This document shows positions 30,401-36,311 of a DNA stretch of 64,000 nucleotides, piece after piece (position 1 is the first letter of the stretch; the number at the start of each line of letters is the position of its first letter). Location: positions 1 to 64,000 of the IMG/VR virus record IMGVR_UViG_3300030101_002520; one strand, given 5' to 3'. Made by a program: the position numbers and the translations under genes. The notes below the pieces were generated by a model. That model was not told the origin of the DNA. It saw nothing but the letters and a program-made list of their open reading frames with translations, and ran no database searches. The stretch is from a virus.

Positions 30401-30437
30401 ATTAGTAAATACAAAAATAAATTTATCAGTTAGATAA
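21498..30437 (+). CDS. Muzzle-like tail protein with inserted metzincin protease and GCTD repeats
   Basis: At 2979 aa this is far larger than the usual crAss-like tail muzzle. Core features are an N-terminal F-I-K-G-M-N-K-D segment (residues 17-26), a membrane-like helix near residues 692-712 (F-V-A-I-I-A-A-F-I-G-V-G), a W-T-A-S-Y-D-P-K-I-K-G-W-I-S-F-H-D-W segment near 2005-2023 and a C-terminal block beginning L-W-K-H-N near 2768. The core seems interrupted twice. Residues about 1422-1996 are cysteine-rich, with a C-P-D-G type motif. Residues about 2045-2766 contain a metzincin motif H2445-E-L-G-H2449-N-I-G-S-S-H2455, a Met-turn at M2511 (I-M-S-Y-C) and four GCTD repeats. It should close the tail and contact the cell surface; proteolysis of host surface proteins is inferred. 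Confidence 0.72.
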   Translation: MAKKQSNFKPVNTSNIDTDVFIKGMNKDSHRSFVGKESWTHCRNCINNSAKGDAGTVGNEPATLLCITTGYTIIGAIYLYGDKWILYSTDDTNSEIGLFDDSECTYNPLVNDTCLNFNRFNLITGASKENFDCTWQVYWDDGLNPSRTINLGNKDEILENNYIPYVQVQVAGLDVNGDPCVEFENVQPLQLDCDRIRLAPLMKTPCVKLSKADSPGQLLNGSYQAYIAYLINEQQIGNYIGVSNVQALYDEGGTASSLDIKITNLDTNFSDYKLVLLINNQQQPQAIQVGIYSTHQTEINIDYVSENKATAAQVDIAELPLQNPAYERSDQMVPVNDYLLRIGPTTNFDFNYQPLANKITAKWVSVEYPAEYYKNGGSKPTFMRDEQYSFFIRFIYNTGDKSSSYHIPGRAYLTNNPIYGDEKGAPGQQNVLNNQETEIWQVNNTSFVDDFGPFDNPNTDDGGVIISKGQMGYWESTEFYPAEDPYGRWQELCGQPIRHHKFPDEQTDETVDRSNADNQKIRVLGVEFDNIAWPVDNEGQIIRNIVGYEILVGSRQGNKSILSKGIVRNMKQYRLPDAPQTGGNYGADNPFLTDTVGIMPNYPYNDLRNDQFLTANAPDGGNSNNPPMPVSGAFRCGDTTDFRGCNNFYTFHSPETSFQRPFLNPSEMKTYGYTRGKQQGFFRPSEGHPKNILIRDFVAIIAAFIGVGFAISKHRGKRTTELEIGGTVGYPVASAAIEPLETAFTASSLVGPGLGEVVYFNGTSGIIAANAVPAGIVGQLGGNRKITFEGTDVKSLPNIPAIISGLFTTMHYAAVGGQEVVDLVYNVAGEHQYAYKYNSYGLYSITSPIPIDQTFRQNITKSRYVGNTFQDFGSDDIFTNVRINNLYRPATVVVQTNGTADNILNALPTPFNFDVSRNTIGNLGITAFPTADIRSDIGAHYVAMKFAMDNQYGQLDGIKQVPIPCPQRFIRQGAKPDQDEVEVTPLDLLPYVSTNLNNLIPGEVFKTETLFGGDVYINRYSEKVIMPFFWEFLNGQPDNFGFDYRDYQNVPYPRYYMSTNKYDMHNLFAPLLDLSFNWSTGDSIPSAMRNMDKEGDGLSGSFGGGGTINIGAASGIGTGGQGAAQGSSLFVLRRAYMYTHNSGVNDFFVESELNLAYRAQGEGRKEKYYDWSQFTDLNTLFHSDIIKEGNFYKYDYSLSKSNLISQLISYSLIQGRDYDPNVAATCYDHYTKRVLYSLQAFKEAKQDFWRVYLPNNYKDFKNAPTTIKPISKTGAMILFPHLAPLLFEGVDTLTTDLDTKLTIGDGGLFSQPMKQITTADLPHEYGSCENSRSVINTPAGIYYISQAQGKIFNVSGQGLNNIADAGMKQWFNTYLPSRLLAAFPEIEGTDFADNPVVGIGCQAVYDPNYDIVYFSKKDYEPCNVDSCIEFDPTIPGFINPCENPPVEECPDGFILNEETGLCCTECSPIQIDNGDQCCTWYFQEPDFELPSAPSDANFDAVDLYLENGGFQNETGTPYWPDCTFTSDNDGSCIDQIMQSGWGNVPSPWEPCMKDCCDPYFIDADGIEQCSPVCAGLIPTPDCGEQGHAQTTDSLNGEIFRQTKTRTCCGLKPFTGTTYLGLVHQWNGNYPGAWQEGASQELKDEDGNPQPMTTGAIYEGRVVVAADYQKNLDGEPGSPLVLIAGILGEEAEFPPPDPVYDTYYTNIPPEENQALYADFPYDIYQSAYQWGVKWEITYNIFEDVTSVVDLFNCRLNTEVILQWDAESPLRDLELNVYPVLGGPNENEWGGYQGQYYNRPEIQIWGSMEPCLSEDGYWCTAFDTVTVPGPAYGDPVNVVEYIGSPDDAELLWRSGDISQGGTVHHINTGWVPYTYTLQPTKPWKYFTYLVNGLPAIHYQFSGSTMTGQYRDVTSTGAYLCLDSLTPPSVVITPGFCSCADPYTLVFDDGEYQTPATEEDCLNFQINGTNPVICALQECTDKVCTEPTLVNPPIDITNSEDFKDVSWTASYDPKIKGWISFHDWHPELTISSLNHFMTTKISSIDNLYCPPNYELNPITGQCDPINIECPEGSVLIDGECCSVAYGELNYNPGDLDSVEYNMNEGVVNMFTRVDTTKSYTYSDKNTIQFEIDDKVLQNIKRFKPKTFKLNIPFYEDETIEVTLEHTSVRKKDFVYLARTKDGYERKNIYPNVRTYKIKSDNISGILSISDNSVIGTLVKDKKISEIHRANTNTHVLYKSSDAKVKSTFTCLTENAKDSAIRAAGRNTQTPRSLNAQCITMAFDIDFPTANALGGDLPNFLETVVAGMSEIYTNELNTEIILGSMVVSEAEGIIYSEQLPDIVDENGNVIEAGEYVIQSSQEMLDLLIDTWTNTPELEDIERTTVHLITTRLSTGRAKKLGLCSKSQSFAVCGLASSFVIQGQPGSLGYSIEDGWVGVAISWPLKVLCHELGHNIGSSHTHAGYWQPDPNYNFPGGPIDSCDSFSNTYDQTNSNASGVDPDTLEWNSNIEYGTIMSYCQWLPDADDLMTFEFHPIVKDQILIPNLTQDSTNAILYFDVSSQNAVSSDDIMATPCLSCPDVVTDETYGCTDVNASNYNPNATIDDNSCVYDIPGGCTDPTALNYDVSAEVDNGSCIYDSTFGCTDPIAINYNANATDDDGSCIYPPPTILGCTDPAALNFDPAANTPCTTDAQGIFNFLNACCVYPPVLTSCTCPSGYIMIQAGSLNSSTLEYVEATAADCLNCGGTCVECIQINCTPLDTDSLEPSAGSGSLWKHNVRCDLFNNYYDVQYPWEIELVESIGQTVNTIRSIEYQLESYLHQPKLDEDGCVLNYGCDDRWHDLSYNFDEAIIYNTEQVSGLLTLTEQTADVNDIVSYPIIGVADINILYSKIEQKYRFDQFWDVTNDRSVPEPIFITQLNGYVRDLNEAYMNYNKPQLERKKFRHYVNNLILRKKVSVDELEQPILHTRKMILKLVNTKINLSVR
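25761..27490 (+). other. Insertion 1 in the muzzle gene: cysteine-rich domain
   Basis: This stretch separates Y-F-S-K-K-D-Y (residue about 1415) from W-T-A-S-Y-D-P (residue about 2003), segments that I expect to be close together in a standard muzzle protein. It encodes about 575 residues with many cysteines, short C-P-D-G-F-I-L-N-E-E-T-G-L-C-C type units, and tryptophan-rich beta segments that could bind carbohydrate. It stays in frame and has the base composition of the rest of the gene. Boundaries are approximate. Confidence 0.5.
27630..29795 (+). other. Insertion 2 in the muzzle gene: metzincin protease cassette
   Basis: The cassette begins with a C-P-P-N-Y-E-L-N-P-I-T-G-Q-C unit and a beta pre-domain. 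The catalytic domain (residues about 2275-2560) follows with HEXXHXXGXXH at 2445-2455 and a Met-turn at 2511, then the GCTD repeats. Zinc metalloproteases of the M12/reprolysin type have exactly this three-histidine plus methionine pattern, with I-M-S-Y-C common in bacterial secreted forms. It ends where the muzzle core resumes with S-L-W-K-H-N. Horizontal capture from a host secreted protein is an inference. Confidence 0.65.
29244..29606 (+). repeat. Four tandem GCTD-type protein repeats
   Basis: Units start at residues 2583, 2610, 2637 and 2666 (spacing 27, 27, 29), each of the form G-C-T-D-x-x-A-x-N-Y/F-x-x-x-A, with D-D-x-S-C-V/I-Y at the end of the first three. The asparagine/aspartate-rich ends suggest calcium binding as in thrombospondin type 3-like repeats. 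They are frequent beside secretion domains in marine Bacteroidota proteins. Confidence 0.85.
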
Positions 30438-33169
30438 TGTATAGTAAAGACGGATATAAAAGAAATAGCAAGGATAGAAATAATCCATTTAATATAATAC
30501 CATCAGGTAATATAACTATGGAGGATGTAGACTTTCCTGTGTTTGGTATGGATAACTTAGGTAATAGTAAACTTATGATGCCGGGTGCTAACTATCAATT
30601 TCCAGGTGATGAAGTTTTTGAAATGCCTTTACCACAATACCAAAGAGCAGGTGCACTAAAAACAATTTTAAACTTTTTTAAACCTGCAGTAAAAAAAGTT
30701 GATGATGTAGTAGACATTGCAAAAGTAGATGATATTATTGATCCTCTTAATATTAGAGAGATGCCTCCAGGTTTAAACATGCCTAGACAAAAAGACTGGT
30801 TATTTAAAAGACATACTAATGTTGATGATATAATGGAACCAATGGAGTTTCCAGGTAATGTAATTCGTAGTGGAGTACCAGTTCCTACTAAAATAAGTTG
30901 GTTTACTCCATCTTCAAGAGCTTATTCAGATTATGGTTCTATGACATTTCAAGGAAATATAGTTCCTAAAAATCCTCTTTATCTTGATAGAAATAGAATA
31001 TATAGTGAAGAGTTTATGAAAGATGTTATGAATAAAGGTTATGATGCTATTATAGTTAGAGGTAGAGTTAATAATACAGGACCTCTTGTAGATGATATAA
31101 GATATGCAAAAGAAGTTATTCCTTTAAATAAAGATCTTATTAAAAATTTAGAAAGGATAAGAGAGTATGGCGGTTCATTACCAAAATTTCAAAACGCTGG
31201 TGAGTATGATGAGGATGGATATAAGACTGTGACATATGGTGCTAATAAAAAGAAATATCAAGATACAGGTGATTGGTCAGAGTATGAACCTTATGAAACA
31301 TATAGTGGTCAAACATATAGAAAAAGAACATATGAATTAAGCAGAGATGATTTAAGATATTTAGAATATAAAAAAAGTTTTCTTAAAGATGCTAATTATA
31401 GAACAGGTAAAAATAATGCTCCAAGAAATCTTACACAATTTATAAGAAATTCTAATAAAGCTTGGAGAGTACAAGAGATTATAAAAGATAATGGAGCAGT
31501 ACTATATCAATTACAATATCCAACTGAAACAGGTTTTAGAACATTTGCATCAGGTGATGCTAACTCAGGTCTTGCTAATTTAAATCCTGAGTATGTGCAA
31601 GGTTTAAAGAAAACAGGTAAAAAAGGTATTACTCAATTCAGTAGCTGGTTTGATATGGCACCACAAGAAAGAAAAGACTATGGATATAATGAGTGGTTTG
31701 ATCAAGGTTTTAAAAGAGATCTTAAAATTAATAAAGATGGAAAGACAAAAAGTGGCTGGAAATATTATGGTGAAAAAACACCTTTAACATATACATTAAG
31801 TGATGTAGAAGTACGTAAATTACCTAAATCAATAGTTCAAAAATACAATCTTGTTGGAAATGATAAAATAAAACTTAGTCCTACAACCGGAGAAATTTAT
31901 TTTATAACTGGAACTGGTAGTTTTAGAAATGTTGTTAATCAAAAGGATATGCAATGGTTTCAAAATCCAGGCAGATTAAAAGAATTAGCATATGATTCTA
32001 GATTTAATTACAAAGAAGATAATGTATTAGATTATTTAAACAATCCTGATTTCAGATATTTTGCTGATAGTCAAACAACTACTTTGGATCCTGTTAAACT
32101 AGATGGTTTACCTTCAGAAAAAAATATGTCTTTGCAAAAACCTAAACCTTATGAATCTACAGTTACTTTAGAACCTAAAACTTTAGATCAAATAGAAACA
32201 GAAAGAGAAGATGAGATAATAAAAAGAAGACCATATGAAGCTCCTGTTACTTTAGATCCAGTAGAATTTAAAGGCTTTTCTGATAAAGAAGAAAGTATAA
32301 AAAAATCTAATCCTTATGAATCTGCAATAACTTTAGATAAAAAAGAAATTGAAGAGATTCCTGTAGATGAGAGCTCTTTAATAGAAAGACGTAAGCAAGA
32401 AACACCAATTACATTAGATCCTATAAATGTAACTGGTATTGATTCAGATGGAACTATAACAACAGATGCATCAAAACAAAGGTTTGTTCCAAAGCCTGAC
32501 ATTCAAACAGATATGCCTGATATAGTTCTTACTCCTGAAATGGAAGAAAAAAGAGATAAAGCTAAAACTGTTGAAGATATTATGGGTAATCTTCAAGATG
32601 TTAGAGGTACAACAAAATATGTAAATAAATCTGCAAAGGCTATATTAGATGCAGTAAATAAAGAAGACTATACTGAAAAAGATTTATCAAGAGATTTAGG
32701 TATATTTGAAAAATATTATGGTCAAGAAAATTTAGGTTATCTAAAAGATATGTTAGATAAAACACAAGGTCCTAAAGCAAATAAAGGTATAGAAGTTTTA
32801 GAAGATGGAAAGTTTGATATAAAGATGAATAGGTTAAATTCTATTATTGATAAGTATGATGCAGATCAAGATCTTTCACCTGCTGAAATGGAATTATTAG
32901 AATCTTATGGTTTAATGTCTAAGACAGAACCAGAGGTGGAAGAAGTAAAAGAAACTGATTTAGTTATAGATAATAAGAAGTTTAGTTTAGATGATCAGAT
33001 TTATATTTATAATCAGTATTTAGATAGCGCATTTACAAGTGATGATGAAGAAAAAAGTGGTAATAAAATAGTTGATAAAATAAATAGAGTATATTATAAT
33101 CAAGCTAAGCAAAAAGATATACATGTGTATGACTTATTATTAGCTATGCAAACTGAGATGAGACAATAG
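30437..33169 (+). CDS. Cargo-like protein with ADP-ribosyltransferase-like domain
   Basis: The 910-aa product begins on the TAATG overlap with the muzzle gene. Residues 64-100 contain P-Q-Y-Q-R-A-G followed by an amphipathic linker (I-L-N-F-F-K-P-A-V-K-K-V-D-D-V-V-D) that recurs in the next gene. Residues about 145-242 fit the ADP-ribosyltransferase-like fold of polyvalent phage proteins: I-S-W-F-T-P-S-S-R-A-Y-S-D-Y-G, N-P-L-Y-L-D, G-Y-D-A-I-I-V, then a closing V-I-P-L-N-K-D-L-I-K. Directly after comes Y-G-G-S-L-P-K-F-Q-N-A-G (residue 244). Residues 549-665 are a five-unit repeat. The C-terminus is helical and acidic. Placement before the giant polymerase gene suggests a protein packaged in the head and ejected. 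Enzyme activity is unproven. Confidence 0.55.
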   Translation: MYSKDGYKRNSKDRNNPFNIIPSGNITMEDVDFPVFGMDNLGNSKLMMPGANYQFPGDEVFEMPLPQYQRAGALKTILNFFKPAVKKVDDVVDIAKVDDIIDPLNIREMPPGLNMPRQKDWLFKRHTNVDDIMEPMEFPGNVIRSGVPVPTKISWFTPSSRAYSDYGSMTFQGNIVPKNPLYLDRNRIYSEEFMKDVMNKGYDAIIVRGRVNNTGPLVDDIRYAKEVIPLNKDLIKNLERIREYGGSLPKFQNAGEYDEDGYKTVTYGANKKKYQDTGDWSEYEPYETYSGQTYRKRTYELSRDDLRYLEYKKSFLKDANYRTGKNNAPRNLTQFIRNSNKAWRVQEIIKDNGAVLYQLQYPTETGFRTFASGDANSGLANLNPEYVQGLKKTGKKGITQFSSWFDMAPQERKDYGYNEWFDQGFKRDLKINKDGKTKSGWKYYGEKTPLTYTLSDVEVRKLPKSIVQKYNLVGNDKIKLSPTTGEIYFITGTGSFRNVVNQKDMQWFQNPGRLKELAYDSRFNYKEDNVLDYLNNPDFRYFADSQTTTLDPVKLDGLPSEKNMSLQKPKPYESTVTLEPKTLDQIETEREDEIIKRRPYEAPVTLDPVEFKGFSDKEESIKKSNPYESAITLDKKEIEEIPVDESSLIERRKQETPITLDPINVTGIDSDGTITTDASKQRFVPKPDIQTDMPDIVLTPEMEEKRDKAKTVEDIMGNLQDVRGTTKYVNKSAKAILDAVNKEDYTEKDLSRDLGIFEKYYGQENLGYLKDMLDKTQGPKANKGIEVLEDGKFDIKMNRLNSIIDKYDADQDLSPAEMELLESYGLMSKTEPEVEEVKETDLVIDNKKFSLDDQIYIYNQYLDSAFTSDDEEKSGNKIVDKINRVYYNQAKQKDIHVYDLLLAMQTEMRQ
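30865..31162 (+). other. ADP-ribosyltransferase-like domain in the 910-aa cargo protein
   Basis: The order F-T-P-S-S-x-A-x-x-Y, N-P-L-x-L-D, G-Y-D-A-I-I-V, then a V-I-P-L-N-x-x-x-I-K strand matches the small ART-like domains found in phage polyvalent and MuF-type proteins, where the tyrosine after the S-S-x-A helix and a late glutamate or asparagine help bind NAD. I cannot see a classical R-S-E triad, so it may be divergent or inactive. Confidence 0.5.
32075..32430 (+). repeat. Five-unit degenerate protein repeat with TLDP core
   Basis: Units centre on T-L-D/E-P or T-L-D-K with the leucine at residues 550, 578, 606, 633 and 660 (spacing 28, 28, 27, 27). Three are preceded by P-Y-E-S/A-x-V/I. 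They lie in a charged, likely extended part of the 910-aa protein. The nucleotide copies have diverged, so the array is not a recent duplication. Confidence 0.75.
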
Positions 33170-33194
33170 CTATAATTAGATTATCTCCTTAATA

Positions 33195-33214
33195 TTTAGT
33201 ATATTATTATATAG
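33195..33214 (+). promoter_or_regulatory. Phage promoter-like motif, copy before the 1027-aa gene
   Basis: TTTAGTATATTATTATATAG in the 56-base gap matches motif copy 4 in 15 consecutive bases apart from A for T before the G. It ends 11 bases before the ATG at 33226, so any transcript leader is very short. Confidence 0.55.
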
Positions 33215-33225
33215 ACTGTATTTTT

Positions 33226-36200
33226 ATGTATAAAAAGTTAAAAAAATATCAAAACGGCACAGGTATTATACCTACAGAGATTGATAAAACTTATGTTGCT
33301 CCTGAATATGCTTTTCCTGGTGCATATAGGGGTGTTGGTTCAGGGGAAAGATCAAAGTCTGAGATTGAACAAATGATGTATAGTATTTTTGGTCCGCCGC
33401 CTTCTACAGCAGAAGAGATGATGCAATTAACGGATGATATAGCTATGACAAACATTGATCTAAAAAGAGACATGAAAGGTGATAATAGTTTAACACGTGG
33501 TACAATTAATCTTTTAAAAGCAATAGGTAAAGGAATTGTTAGTAATCCGTTAGGTGTTTTTGTTGCAGAAAATATAGATGCAATACTTACTGATGAAGGT
33601 CCTACTGATTATCAAAAAGACTTTTTATTTCCTGGTGTATATGATGATAGAACACCAATTATTATGAACTATGGATCTGAGTTACGTAAGGCTCAAGAAG
33701 GTAATATTGAGGATGAACCTTTATATCAAAGTTTAAAAAACTATTTAGATGATCCTGAAAGAGCTAAGTTAGTTGCAGAGAATCCTTTACTACCTGCAGC
33801 TGAAGAATATATTTACGGTAATCTATTAAATCCACCACAGTTTATGGGAGATGATAGTATATCAATTGATTTAATGGCTGGAGATGATGGTGTAATTGAT
33901 GCTAATGACTTAACGCTTATAAAAAATGAATCTCAAAGAAATTTACAAAAAGCAGGTTATAATCCTGATAAGGTAAAAACTTTTAAAGAGTATGGGCAGG
34001 ATGCATTAAGATTTTTAGGCAATGTTGGTAGAGGTGCTAGAACTGCATTTGCTAGAAATCCGCTTGGTTTACTTTTAGCAAATACTGTTGGAGAAGCTTA
34101 TGATTATGCAACAACTGGTGAATTACCAGAGCCAAGTCCTTATATGCAAATGTTAACAGGTACATTTGGTCAGCCAGATGAAAATCAAATATATGCTTAT
34201 GGTGATGAGATTAGAGATCTTGTAACTCCACAAAAAAATCCTAATATACAAAATATATATGAAGGTGATGATAGATTTACTATATCTAAAATGGAAAGAG
34301 AGAAAGAGAAAACAGATAAGCTTTTTCAGGAACAACAAGAGTATTTATATGATGAGTCTGGATTTCTTAATCCAAACTTAGATTTATCTAAAAATCCATT
34401 AAGAAATAAAAAGTATACACTATACAATCCATATAGTGAAGATATGTTTTATGATCCTATGAATCCTACTAAATTATTTACTGAAACAGAGTATGGAGAG
34501 TATCAAGATGATATGACAACTACAAGAACTATAGCAGCTTTAAATCAAAGAGCTGACATGTATCCAGAATTATTTCAAAAGGTAACAGGTTTTGATCCTG
34601 AAACAAAAGAAATAACATATGCAGGAGATAAACTAGAAGGAGATTTATTTAGTGACGCAAATCCTGATTCTGCTTATTTACAATATACTACACCTGAAGG
34701 TGAAGAGTCAGGTAGTTTTACAGGTAGTTTAGTATCTGATGCAGAAGGTGATATAACAGCTCCTGTATATGATCCTTTTGATCAATATGAAAATGATGAA
34801 GGTACATATACTTTCATGGAAGCAGAGGCTAAATACGGTGGTATACCAAAATACCAAAGAGCAGGAACTATAAGGAGAATAATGAATTTTTTTAAAGGTG
34901 CAGATGATGTAGCTGATGTTGCAAAGACAGCTAATACCGGTGTTTCTAAGAATGAAATTTTACAAAAGTTTTTACAACAAGGTGATAATTTAGAGAATTA
35001 TAATGACATGATTACTAGAGGATTTAATATAGATTTAAATTCACCATTAAGTAGACAGGCTATTACAAATTATAAAACTAAGTTTCCTTTAAATTTTGGT
35101 GCATCAGATGAGCTTGCTGCAACTACCAAAGATTCTAAAGAAGTTATTGAGGCTCTTGGTTATGATGCAATAACAAAAAGAGCAAACCTTTTAGATGATT
35201 ATATTGCAAAAAATCCTGGTTACAAAACATCACCAGAAGATTTTACTTATTTAGGTAATAAGAGTGGTAGACAAATAGTATCTGTTGACACTCCTGTTGG
35301 AACACAATATTTTTATAAGTCTTCAGGTCTTGCTGGAAAAAAAGGATCAAAGGATATGTGGGTTCCATTAGAAGGATTTTTAGATGATACTTCAGGAATG
35401 GCAGTAAATAGATTGAAAGGAAATCCTGATTGGTTTATGAAAAGAGGATCAGTGGGAACATATAAAGGACAACCAATTGAAACAATAAGTTTTGCAGATA
35501 AAACTACTAAGGGTGTAAAACAACAGTTAATAGATATGGGTGTTGATCCTAATGAAGCTTTAAGATCTGGAGATCTTATATTAGATAAACCTGGCTGGGA
35601 TTTTGCATATACTACAAATCCTGATTCATTTTATAATAAATTGTCTAATCAGCTAGATAGAATAACACAAGAAAAAGGTTGGGGTGTTCTTGATAAAACA
35701 ACTAGAGCACATGGTGGACCACATACTGAAGAAGAGTGGGAAGAGTGGAGACAACAAAGAGAAAACTATCAACAAAATAATATGTCTAATGAATCCGTTG
35801 GTAATGAATTTAATTATTATGATAGTATAGCACCAGGTTCATATGATTCTAGTGTAATGGATAATATGTATTTTGCTGATCAGTTTCAAGAAAAAATAGA
35901 AGAAGACACTGATGATGAGTTTGAATTTGCTGATCCTAATAAACCAGTTATGAGTGTAAAGGATGAAGAGCGTAAACCAAGAGATTTTAACTTTAAACCA
36001 TTTGAAGCTTTAGTTACAGGATTAGGTGCAGTAAATCAAATGTTAGAAAACAGACCAAAAGATTTTTCTACTAACCAATTAGCAATGAATCAGTTTCAAG
36101 AAGACACAAGAAATAATAGAGGATTTTATGATGTTAATACTGGTATTTTAAATCCAGATAGAAATATTGTAGAAAGACAAGCTGCATATGGAGGTAGAAC

Positions 36201-36309
36201 TGATCAATTAAGAAATAGACAATATGATGATATTGATACTACAATAGAATTAGATGAAGGAACAATACAAGAACTAATAGCTGCTGGAGCAGAAATAGAT
36301 ATATTATAA
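33226..36309 (+). CDS. Cargo-like protein sharing a linker with its neighbour
   Basis: The 1027-aa product starts M-Y-K-K-L-K-K-Y-Q-N-G. It has two similar N-terminal segments with alternating helices (around residues 95-130 and 255-305, each with N-P-L-G and a following A/T-E-x-x-D pattern), suggesting an internal duplication. At residue 537 it carries Y-G-G-I-P-K-Y-Q-R-A-G, then I-M-N-F-F-K-G-A-D-D-V-A-D-V-A-K, nearly the same as in the 910-aa protein. The domain after that (residues about 580-830) differs from the ART-like one and I do not recognise it. The C-terminal 200 residues are acidic and disordered-looking, with A-A-Y-G-G-R-T-D near 985. A head-packaged, ejected protein is inferred from its neighbours. 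Confidence 0.5.
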   Translation: MYKKLKKYQNGTGIIPTEIDKTYVAPEYAFPGAYRGVGSGERSKSEIEQMMYSIFGPPPSTAEEMMQLTDDIAMTNIDLKRDMKGDNSLTRGTINLLKAIGKGIVSNPLGVFVAENIDAILTDEGPTDYQKDFLFPGVYDDRTPIIMNYGSELRKAQEGNIEDEPLYQSLKNYLDDPERAKLVAENPLLPAAEEYIYGNLLNPPQFMGDDSISIDLMAGDDGVIDANDLTLIKNESQRNLQKAGYNPDKVKTFKEYGQDALRFLGNVGRGARTAFARNPLGLLLANTVGEAYDYATTGELPEPSPYMQMLTGTFGQPDENQIYAYGDEIRDLVTPQKNPNIQNIYEGDDRFTISKMEREKEKTDKLFQEQQEYLYDESGFLNPNLDLSKNPLRNKKYTLYNPYSEDMFYDPMNPTKLFTETEYGEYQDDMTTTRTIAALNQRADMYPELFQKVTGFDPETKEITYAGDKLEGDLFSDANPDSAYLQYTTPEGEESGSFTGSLVSDAEGDITAPVYDPFDQYENDEGTYTFMEAEAKYGGIPKYQRAGTIRRIMNFFKGADDVADVAKTANTGVSKNEILQKFLQQGDNLENYNDMITRGFNIDLNSPLSRQAITNYKTKFPLNFGASDELAATTKDSKEVIEALGYDAITKRANLLDDYIAKNPGYKTSPEDFTYLGNKSGRQIVSVDTPVGTQYFYKSSGLAGKKGSKDMWVPLEGFLDDTSGMAVNRLKGNPDWFMKRGSVGTYKGQPIETISFADKTTKGVKQQLIDMGVDPNEALRSGDLILDKPGWDFAYTTNPDSFYNKLSNQLDRITQEKGWGVLDKTTRAHGGPHTEEEWEEWRQQRENYQQNNMSNESVGNEFNYYDSIAPGSYDSSVMDNMYFADQFQEKIEEDTDDEFEFADPNKPVMSVKDEERKPRDFNFKPFEALVTGLGAVNQMLENRPKDFSTNQLAMNQFQEDTRNNRGFYDVNTGILNPDRNIVERQAAYGGRTDQLRNRQYDDIDTTIELDEGTIQELIAAGAEIDIL

Positions 36310-36311
36310 TT

